NCBI GenBank assembly: GCA_027382625.1
Contig: JAJKFJ010022656.1
Span: 1-60,420 of the forward strand
Length of the DNA: 60,420 nt
DNA from: Tetmemena sp. SeJ-2015
Lineage: Eukaryota; Ciliophora; Spirotrichea; Sporadotrichida; Oxytrichidae
Direction of reading: 5' to 3'
Shown here: in pieces, positions 48,061-58,140 of the stretch
How the letters are laid out: each line of letters opens with the position of its first letter
Numbering within the stretch: the stretch's first letter is position 1
The notes under the pieces: model-generated
What the model saw: only the letters and a program-made list of their open reading frames with translations
Databases searched by the model: none
What the model was told of the DNA's origin: nothing
Made by a program: the position numbers and the translations under genes

Positions 48061-49607
48061 TTCATAGATACTCTGAAAAATTATTTAAGTAAAGTATCTT
48101 ATAGCCTCCTTTTGCACTCAATATTGTTTGAAGTTCTATAAAAAGATTTGCCGCTTTTTTTATCTTCAAATTAAAGCGAACCTTAAGGCTTTCTAATTTG
48201 GGATAGTAAGTGTGATAGGAGGATTACTAAAATTTTTTTAATAAATTTTTTTTTTAATTTTTTGTAAAAACTTAAATTTTTATTTTTTTTTTGATTTAAA
48301 TTTTTTGAAATTTTTTATTTAAATTTCCCGTTTTAACTTAAAACCAGTTATTTATTTTAAGGTTTTATTAATTTTTTTATTAAAATTTGATTATTTAAAT
48401 TTTTAAAGTTTTAGAAAAAAAACTTTTAAAAATTTTTTTCAAAAAAAAAGTGTTTTTTAAAAGGGAAAATTTTTTAATTCATTTTTTTATATCATTAATT
48501 TAGTAAAGAATTTAAAAAAATTTTTTAAAAAAATTTAAAACCCTTAAAAGTTTCTTATTTTATTAGAAATAATTGTTTCTAAAATTTATAAAAAGATTAA
48601 ATTTTTTATTAAAATTTAATTTTAAAAAGAAAATTCGGGATATTAAAAGTAAAAATTTGGGGGGGTTTTCACAGAAAAATTTTTATAAAATAAAGGTAAG
48701 AATAAAATATGTTCATAGGGTAATTTTGCTCCTAAATCTGTTTTTCCGTTTCAGAGGTGTATTTGATCATCTAAGGCTTCAAAATTTAATCCTAATTTAG
48801 TAAGTTAAAGGTTAACTTCACTTAAATTTAAATCTATATTTTAAACTATGTTTTGCTATTGTAAAATAAACTCTTAGAGTAATTTTCAAATAGTGCAGCA
48901 TTTATATATATCTAAAATTTAATTCATGATTACGGTCCTAATGCTATAATTTTTCAGCTTAAAATCTTTGGGCGAAAAGTGAAGCATGTCAGGAATTAAA
49001 AAATGCTGCACTATTTGAAAATTACTCTAAGAGTTTATTTTACAATAGCAAAACATAGTTTAAAATATAGATTTAATTGAAGTGAAGTTAACCTTTAACT
49101 TACTAAATTAGGATTAAATTTTGAAGCCTTAGATGATCAAATACACCTCTGAAACTGGAAGAATCAGATTTAGGAGCAAAATTACCCTATGAACATATTT
49201 TATTCTTACCTTTATTCATTATAAAATTTTACTGTCGAGGAAAGGCCCTGAATTTAATTTAAAAAACCCTTTTTGCAAAAATATTCTCCTTAAAATTTAA
49301 TCTTAAAATTAAAAAAGGGTGACATCATTATACACTGGAAACTTATTTTTTTTTAGTTTTTTTAATGTTCCTCAGTGTACCTAAGCATAATGCGAAGATA
49401 GAATTTTATTAGGTTCTCAAGGAACTAATAAACTTTACATTGCTTTCCCCCCCTGATGAGAAAGCCGTGATACATTCAAATAAAATATATTACTCATTAA
49501 CAGCCTTTTTATTATGCTTAATAAATCAACAGATAATTAAATGGCTGTTTCCATTTTCTAATGTATATTTGCATATTAATTTTGAAGCAACTTTAATGAT
49601 TTTTTAG
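48061..49607. other. Insert splitting the tyrosine phosphatase gene
   Basis: About 1.5 kb of A/T homopolymer-rich DNA (48225-48665), the foldback element, and more AT-rich DNA, between two halves of one PTP gene. It is far longer than the 19-125-nt introns seen elsewhere. Either an unusually large intron or germline-limited DNA. Confidence 0.65.
48671..49241. mobile_element. 570-bp foldback (palindromic) element
   Basis: Left arm 48671-48906 and right arm 49000-49241 are near-perfect inverted copies (about 235 bp each) around a loop of about 95 bp. The outer ends are ACAG...CTGT. There is no coding potential. This is the structure of a foldback MITE, sitting inside the split PTP gene. Confidence 0.9.
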
Positions 49608-50578
49608 ATTGCAGTGCAGGAATAGGAAGAACTGGAACTTTGATTAGTTTGGCCCACCTTATCATCAAAATCCTTGCAGAAGTAGTTTAAAAAGAAATCC
49701 CCTTAAATAATACGAAGGTTAGTATTTTCTCCACTGTCAGAAATATCAGAGAACAAAGATATTCACTAGTGCAAACCAAGGAATAGTATGCTTTCATTTA
49801 CGAGTTTCTCTATAATTGGGTCAGCTAAGAACAAAATAAAAATTATAAAGTGGTGACAGATATTATAGCTGTCAATCAATAAAAAGAGAATTAAAGTTTT
49901 CGTCCTTCAATATTCTTAATTGGAAAAGTGTTAGAGCAAAAGTATATTAACTTTGCTTATTTCTTGGTTCAGAGTTTTTAGTGTCAATATAAGTTCACTT
50001 AGATCTCATATCGTAATGAGAATAGAACAATACTATTAAATCCTTTGACCAATCCTTTATTTTTTGTTCTTAAGAGATAATTAACTTTGCAATAATACCT
50101 CCAAGAGGCTCTAATTTTTTAGAAAAAAATTACTTGTTATTATATGTATGACAAACCCTTTTTTAAAGCAAAGAACAAGATATAGAATAACAAAGACTAT
50201 TGCTTTTATTTATTTAACTTTAATTTGTCAACTCATAGAAGAGAGCTTCATACACACTCACTTAAGACTTTAATTGAGATATATAATTAATTGTTACTTT
50301 CTGACAACAATAATATTAAAATATTGGTAGAATAATAATGGATTAGAGAGATTGTTAAAAAGAGATGTATAATTGATCTGATGGTTAAATTAATAAAGAC
50401 ATCTCTAGATAACTGCCTTGATCTTTAATTGCGTACTTTTGAGCCTCATTGTATCAGACTTTATTTTTACTTTTTTTAAACATCTCTTATTTATTTTCCA
50501 ACTTTTCCTCTTTTCAAACTATTCTTCCGCTAATTAATTTTCTAATTTATTGTATCCCCCAATAATACTTTTAATTGA
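49608..50578 (+). CDS. Protein tyrosine phosphatase, C-terminal half
   Basis: The exon starts right after a TTTTTTAG acceptor at 49607. Its first two bases AT need a preceding C to give His, completing the active-site loop HC-SAGIGRTG with the catalytic Cys and Arg. Next come IREQRYSLVQTKEQYAFIYEFL, the classical PTP Q-loop region (R-x5-Q-x3-Q-Y). A C-terminal extension of about 190 residues follows, rich in Gln, Asn and Leu, ending at TGA 50576-50578. The product would dephosphorylate phosphotyrosine. The key residues that can be seen are intact, so the gene is probably functional once the insert is removed. Confidence 0.8.
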
Positions 50579-52672
50579 ATGTTACTCTTTTGCTTTGCTG
50601 TATAATTCTTTTAGAAAACTTTTTAAAAAAGTGACTTTATTAATTTTAAAAAAAATCATCGTTTAAATCTGATTAGGCTTAAAAAAATTATTTCTTATTT
50701 TTTTAAATACCATGAACATTTATTTTCCTTTTAAATTTAATATTTAAAATTAAACAATGGTGGGATGATTTTATTGATAACCCTATAAAATACTCATCTT
50801 CGATCCCATATAAGCATTATCTTTTAATTTTTGAGTATAAGTAGACTTTAAAATACTATAAATTTAAAATTTTGAATTCAGCCAATCAAAAACTATCTTT
50901 TAAAAAAAAAATTTTGGGGAAAGGTAAATAAATAAAAATTAAAAGGGAAGTTATTCTTCAAAAAATAAATTAATAATTTTTTTATTACTTATAATTCAAA
51001 AATTTTATTAAAAGTCTTTTATAATTTTATTTTTCTTAAATTGATTGCCCAGAACTTAAAAATTTCGAAGTTTTTTATATTTCTTCAAAAATTTAACTGT
51101 TAAGATTTATAAATTTAAAATGTGGGCTATCTTAAAATTTCTTTATAAATTTGTTGATATTTAAAGATTTATTAAACGTTTTTAAGCTTCCAAAATACTC
51201 TTCGCAATAAGAGATCTTTAATTTTAAATTTGAACCACTCTAATTAAAATAAATACAATAAACTATTTTGTTAAAAAAAAAATCAAATTCTTCTTTGCTG
51301 CTAAGAATATGTTTAGAATTATTATATATTCCTATTTAATTTTCTTTAATTATGTTTTGAATTATATTTATTTGTAAAGCAGACTTAGAAAGTTGAAAAC
51401 TAATTTGGAGAAGTGCCTCGAAACTTTTAAGAAGAGAAAAAGGATTAAATAAAATTTGCATATGAATTTAAATATAAATTTTTGTTTATAAAAGATACTA
51501 ATACAAATGAATATGTTTTTACTTTGAGATACTTTAAGTTGCCTTATTTTTGTAAAGAGATTAATTACACGATCCTAAACTTTAAAAAAATTTTACTAGT
51601 TATCTTATTTATGCTATATAAATTTAATTCATTGTGAAAGTTAAAGTTTATTATAAAGTAAACAAATTGATAGTTTTTACTCTTTAGTGGAATCCTAATG
51701 TCAAAGAGCCACTCATAATTAGCTAAACAGAACTAAATGTGAAAATGTGGGAGAATAACTTTAAATGAATACGCTTTTTTAATTATATAGTATTTTTTAC
51801 GAGTCACTAATTAAAAAAATTTGTCTCACTTAAATTTTCCCCAAAAATTTTCATAAAATTTAAAATTTAAAATCTTAAAAAATTTTTTTAAAAGAGCTCA
51901 AAATTTGAAAAGTTTTTAGTTAAAACATAATTTTTAGTAGAATACTTTTTCTAAACAAAATTTTTGATTTACCCTTAAAACATTCCTTTTAAAAAATTTA
52001 AATATTTTTATAAAAACAAAAACTTATAAAACAGATTTTAAAAAAACAAAATCTTTTAATTTTTAAAGAAAAAAACTTTAAATGTTTAAAGGGGTTTAAA
52101 ATTTTACGGACTCCAAAGGCCCAAAAACAAACTAAATTTTTTTATTTTCAAAATCCAAAGGAAATTAACATTTTAAAAATAAATATTTTATTGCCCAAAA
52201 CTTAATTTAATTTCTTTTTAAAAAAGGAAAATATTATCAAAAAATATAATAAATTGCAAATATTTTGAGATATTACTACAAAATGAAGGTTTATATTACA
52301 TCGCTGTTTAAGAATGCTCAATTAATTTGCTTTTTATAATTCAAACAAATTTTCTAAATTTCTTTTTTCTGTGAGAATGCAAATACTCTTTTCTAAATGA
52401 GAATATGTAATTGAATTTAGAAACGCTAACCAGATAAACCTCTCAAATGAGTATATCATTTTTAATCCTACATTTAAGATTTATATTATTAATTAATATT
52501 GGTGGACTTCAACAGCTTTTGAAATATAGCTTTTTTACAAATATATTCATTAGATTTTCAAATTAAAGTATTGAAAATCCTTAAACTAATTTTAGAGTTG
52601 TAGAGTTTAGAGTTCGTTACTTATCAATGAGTGTATTTTTGATTTTGCGATAATTTGTGTTTATAATTGAGA
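50579..52672. other. AT-rich, gene-free region
   Basis: About 2.1 kb with very high AT content, many runs of A and T, and TTTTGGGG (about 50912) and CCCCAAAA (about 51840) tracts. I see no coding frame, RNA gene or clear repeat boundaries. Confidence 0.5.
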
Positions 52673-55600
52673 ATGGGATAAAATTAATCATCAAAGAACA
52701 AGAAAATCATTCAAGTATAAAAATCTATCACACAGAAGCAATTTTAGTCTCCAAAATTATCCCAATAATTTTTAACCAAAATATTTTATCTCAAAATTGA
52801 AGAAAGTGCCTGAAAAGAGAAGCTCTGAAAACTTTGCGAACAAGGCGGTGAAGCTCCCAGATATCAAGCAAGACATACTAAGTCAGCTTAACGCACAAGA
52901 TAAATCCGCCAACGCACAAAATGCAAAGCAATCTCCTAATATATATACAAATTAATTTGCTGGTAATAAATATTGCATAGAAACGATTTAGTCAGAACAC
53001 AAGTAACTTAACGCTGCAAATCGGAAAAACTAATGATAACTCAGCCACGGTAAAAGAATAAAACTCATCCTCTAATAAAAAATCTAACTCAAACAAGCAA
53101 GTCCTACTCAAAGTATCTCATCTAGAGTTGAATTCTTTAATTTTAAAAATAAAAAATAGAATAAATATATCTCTGGGGGAGTAAGTCACTAAAATAGATA
53201 CAAAAAATATTCCCAAGTAGATTCTAAGTTCGTATTATAATTAGGAATAAATAAGAATTGCATTTATTTAGGGAAAATGCAAAGTTTTCAGTATTTATAT
53301 TTATTAAATCGTAATTGCAATCAGTTTCTCTAGAAAAGGATGGTGTTGCCACCAACTCCCACGGGGGTAGTCACCTATAAGTACCCTCCTAAGGAGGGAG
53401 TAACCTAAAGAGGAAGCTAAGTGATCAGGGCCACAAGAACTCTCTAGGCTTGGACCTCTGTTGGTCTCTCAACTAAGGAATCTGATTTATCTCAACTTAG
53501 ATTTGCGGCGATACCCAACGGGGGAGAAAGAGAAATCAGTAGGGACTTAAGCGGTTTCTAGAGCACCGACAAAAATCAAATAAGTTCCTAATCAAATATC
53601 CATCAAATTATAATCAGCAAGTTGCATTATTCTGAATAATTAACATAGATTGAGCAATAAAAATAGATTCCTCAACAATGGTGGCTCGAATAGCAATGTA
53701 AGCACTGGGAAGTATTCCTCCAATCTCGAGAATGCGAGGAACCTACTTGGTACACCCAACATAAACTACACAGACATTATGCGTTAGAGATACCGATAAT
53801 TATATGGCTCAGAAGAGGGAGAGTGGCAGGACGATTAAGGTGAGGTCAGACTCACAGAAAGAGACCTAAGCTAAAACACAGCTATCGAAGAATAGGATAT
53901 CGCCGATGCGAAGCAAAAGAGAAACTTAATCAAAAAGATGAACTCTAATCAAAATTTTAAGGAAGATACTTTATTGATGTATGCAAAATATTAACTTAAT
54001 CAGGTAGTGAATCCCAAGAATTATGCTTAAGGCTAAGGGAGCCAGAAAGTAAAAGCTTAAGATCAAAAGATTACTAACTTCCTTGATGTCTAGTCGCAGG
54101 CATCAAAGGTTTCTGGACTTTCAGACAAGAAGAGTAGATTGAGCTCAACCCTAAAACCTGATAAAGGTCTAGATATGGCCCGGGATTATACTGATGATAT
54201 AATGGATCGCCTTCACGAGCAAGAGAAAGCCTAGCACTTTGGCAACTACTTAAAGTAATACAAAACCGTAAACGATTCTGTGAAGTCTAAGGATTCAAAA
54301 CTTTCAAAGTCTTCCTCATCCAATAACAAGATAGAGATGCGTAACTCTGCTGTGTTAAGGCTTATAGAAATCTGGAAATAAAAGGACTATCGCCACGAGA
54401 CTCTTTTCCTAGCCATCAACATCTTTGACAGGATTTTCAACATTTTCGCTTCAGGCTCTCTCTCTTCGAAGCAGATTACTTTATTCATAACCACGTCAAT
54501 CTTCATAGCCGCTAAAATGGAATAGCCTTTCTCTCCTTCGATTAATAAACTTCTTCAGATCTTGAAGCACAAGGAACTAGAACACGTTAACAAATAAAGT
54601 TTGACAATGTTCGAGGAACAAGTTCTCAAATACTTCGATTTCAGCTTCGATTTGATAAGTCCACTCCCCTTTTTAGAGTTTTATCTAGTCACAATCAACT
54701 AAATAAGCAGAGAAGATAAGATTTCTCTGATTGCTACAGATCTTATAGAAGTCGCCTACACTAATGTAGACTTGCTTGAGATCAGCCAATCAGAAATTGC
54801 AGCTGGTTGCTATATCTTTATAAGTTATTTTTATATTTAGATAGAATATCCTTGCTCACTTGATTGAATCTCAAAGGAGATCCGTCTTTAGTTTGGACTT
54901 TAGCAATAGAAGCAAAATTGATAAATTAATAAAGAAAATATGGACTCATAAAATGATAGATGCGAGCAAAGTTCCTTATCAGCGAGCTTTCTCAGCCTGT
55001 GACTAGTTGATAAGTGCTTTAGCTGCATTTTCTGAACGGTTTGATATTGAAGCCTTGTTTGATAGTAGTGAAGATGAAGAGGAAGATTTATAGCAGAGTA
55101 GAATATTTTTGAATTTTACTTGATTTGGGTGAGGGTAGTTTGAACAACAGTCCCTATCATTTGCAGCACTCATCTGTTTCAAATGAGGAGGAACAAAATT
55201 ACTCACGCTCCTTGAAGGCTCCAGCAAAGCAAGATTAGAAACAGAAGGCAGTATCAGTTCCCAACAAGAAACTGCCTCACCTCCACGAGCACAATAAATC
55301 CCTCGATTCTAACCAAATCGATGAGGTGGTGCTCAGTAGTGATGAAGAGGATCATTAGAAGAGCTCCAAAACTAAGTCTAAGTAAGCTACTTCCAAGGCT
55401 GGTGCTTCCTCTAAAGGCAAGCAAAAAATATAAACTGACATCAAAATCCCTAAGTATGGTTCTCACCACTCCAGTAAGGAGCCAAGCGTTAGTGGTGAAG
55501 ATTATGAATACTATGAGGAAGATGCAGAGGAAATTATAATTGTTAAGTGTATATTATACTATGACAAATATTATAAAGATATTGTTGAAAGTTTTACTAG

Positions 55601-55691
55601 CTCGCTTTAATTTGTCTCCTTTTATTTATCAATAACGATTCAGACTAGTGATGCTATATTAATAAGAAGAGAAATATGTTCAACTTATTGA
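52673..55691 (+). CDS. Cyclin-box protein
   Basis: The N-terminal half is long, basic and Asn/Gln/Ser-rich. The cyclin box at about 54330-54830 begins MRNSAVLRLIEIW and continues HETLFLAINIFDRIF, TTSIFIAAKMEQPFSPSINK, MFEEQVLKYFDF and SPLPFLEFYL. The spacing and hydrophobic pattern match the first cyclin fold of A/B-type cyclins and the start of the second. Introns are near 54820-54845 and after 55090. The C-terminal tail is acidic and Ser/Lys-rich (LFDSSEDEEEDLQ). Cyclins bind and activate CDKs; which CDK is unknown. The open frame begins after a TGA at about 52670 with no ATG, so a 5' exon is missing or errors hide the start. Frame breaks lie near 53040, 53500, 53760. Confidence 0.8.
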
Positions 55692-55984
55692 ATAGTCTAT
55701 TAAGTAATATAAAGAGTATAAAGAGAGTTGCAAAATCAAATGAGATAAGATAAGATCTGTATGGGCTCCCATAATCCAGAGTCTTTACTTTTATTATATA
55801 ATATTGAATAATATTTAATCGTAGTTCTTTCATTAATCTTATTCATAGAACTTTCCAAAGACAGAATCATAACTGTAATAAAGAAATAAAGTTTTAATTT
55901 TATAGGGTGAAATTTAAGTTCTTAGTTTGTAACTTTTTTTAAGATAATTTCACCCTCATTTTATCTAAGATCTTAATAAACTTA
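55692..55984. promoter_or_regulatory. Intergenic spacer / promoter of FAD gene
   Basis: A 293-bp AT-rich gap between a stop and the next start on the same strand. Nothing specific is seen. Confidence 0.3.
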
Positions 55985-58140
55985 ATGGCTACAGCTTCTA
56001 AAGAGCAATAAAAGCGAGTTGATGTGCTGATAGTTGGCGGTGGACCTGCAACTTTAGGCCTCCTTTGTAATGCTACAAAAACTAATAGGTAAATAAATCT
56101 AGGTACTTTCTATAATAATTGAGATTCTCAAAGTCTCAATAGGTATTTTTATATTAATTTATCGCAATCTAAAGTAACTTTTGGATAGGCTTAATGAACT
56201 TTTGCTGACAGGAGATGGAATTGCTATTGTGGAGTCAGGTTTATCCTTCGGAGGAGGGTATCTGCAGCACTTTGGAATCAATTCAAATACTAGCGCAAAC
56301 GGATTCATTAAATGCCTTTATCGTAAAAAATAAGTAAGTACTTCACTTCCATTCTGAAATTGAGAGGAAAAAGCTAAAATAAATTTGTCAATCATTGATC
56401 GATTCCTTAATAAGATTCTCAACACACTATTTATAGGAGGTGAGCACGAATTAAAAAAAGAACGCAAATCAAGTTCAAGCACCATAAACTACTACTTAAT
56501 AAAGTACTCAAGTTAAGAAGCTGAAGGACATGAATAACATTGGACTAGATGAGGGGATGGAGTCTGAGGATGAGGGAGATGAGATAGCTGAGACTTAAAA
56601 CAACAAATACGAAGCTTTGCCTCCCTTTAAAGAACTTTATCCTTTGAGTGATATCGTAAAAGTGATGAGGTAGTACGGTCCAAATATAGTTCCACTTTCT
56701 ATGATAGGAATGATGATGAATTACACTGGAAATCATTTACTCTCTCACATATTCAATACTTACAAAAAGAAGATATTTTTTCCTATGCACAAAGTGACTG
56801 CAATTCAACTTCTTGCCAACGGTGAAATATTAACTACAGCTAAAAGGACTGACTGCGTTATTAAGAGAAATAATTAAACAGGCCACACCATTTTTCAGGA
56901 TCAAGAAACAATAGTTACTTTCAGATCTAAAGCTATAGTACTGTCGAATGGCGGTTACCAAATTCTTAATCATCAATTTTACGAATGGTTTCCAGCCATG
57001 ATTTAAAGAAAAGATAGAGTTATCTTAGGGGATCATTTCTTAAGGAAGGAGGTGTATTTTCCAACTATGCAAAAGATAAGAGAGCAAGAATATAAGAACA
57101 TAGTAATTATAGGAGGATCCCATTCTGGATTTTCTTGTGCGTGGATGATGCTTAACGGACCTGCTACTTACAGAAAAAATACATCAGTGAACTTTAAGAG
57201 CTTAGAAAATTTTCCAGGTGCATAAATCAAAAGTATTTAAAACTGCCCTGATTGCTGTACTTGCCAGTTAAATAAAAGTAAAGATGTGAAGCAAGCATCT
57301 TAACAGATAATCCAATGCCCCTGTATCTGCAAATGCTTTGGATTTTTCCAATATAAGGATTGGGAATTTGACTATGAAAATGATGTCTTAGACCACTTAG
57401 ATGTAGGAAGCATAACAATTCTCTATAGAGATAGAATCAAGGTCTTTTATAGTTAGGTGAAGAATGCGGAATTTGATGGCTATACAGATTTTAAAGCCCT
57501 TAATTTCAGCAATAAAAATGGCTATTTATATTCCTTCACTGGACTGAGAGGAGACGCAAAAAAACTTTACAAAAATGTCATGAAGGGTCAAGAGAAAAGA
57601 GTGAGGCTAATCAAAGCAGAAACTCCTGAGTAGCAGAGAAGTTACGTTGAAAACGCAGACCTAGTAATTTGGGCTTGCGGATATTTGACTAATAAAATTC
57701 CAATTAGAGACTTCGAAGGAAGAGAGTAGTAGCTTGAGTCAAAAGATTCCTTTCACTTAGTATGACGTGGATAACAAGTGCAGGAATAATCACAAGCGAT
57801 AATGGACTGCTGACTAAAACTTTTGGCACTGGAATTGCATATCCTCTGAGGACAAATGATGGCATGATAATTCCAGATGCATCTAAGAATAATCCAAGGG
57901 CGGACAGCTTCACCCTCTATCTTAATTTCGTGGCTGATAAGATTCTTCAAAATGTATTGCCAAAGCAAAAACTAGATAATAAACTTCATAAAACTATCAG
58001 AGAAAGAAAGACTGCAGCTGCATTAAGGCAAATCAGCAAAACGCATAAACTTAAAATTAGACTTAGAATAAAAGGAATCCTCCTGCTTAGAGCTAAACTT
58101 CAACCTAGAAAAATGGGCGATCAAGTACAGCTAGTGTAGC
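55985..58140 (+). CDS. FAD/NAD(P)-dependent oxidoreductase (OSGIN/FMO-like)
   Basis: ATG at 55985. An N-terminal Rossmann motif VDVLIVGGGPATLGLL binds FAD. A second one, NIVIIGGSHSGFSCAW (about 57095-57140), fits NAD(P). DLVIWACGYLTN (about 57660-57690) is the ATG-like motif of flavin monooxygenases, and GTGIAYPLRTNDG with ADSFTLYLN closes the fold, as in the OSGIN-like branch. An unusual Cys-rich insert, NCPDCCTCQ...QCPCICKCFGF (about 57240-57340), could bind metal. Introns are at about 56090-56210 (gtaaat...ggatag) and 56333-56372 (gtaagt...aaaag, 40 nt, frame-preserving). A one-base break near 57770 joins YDVDNKC to the next frame. Substrate unknown. The frame probably continues into the downstream tract. 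Confidence 0.8.
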
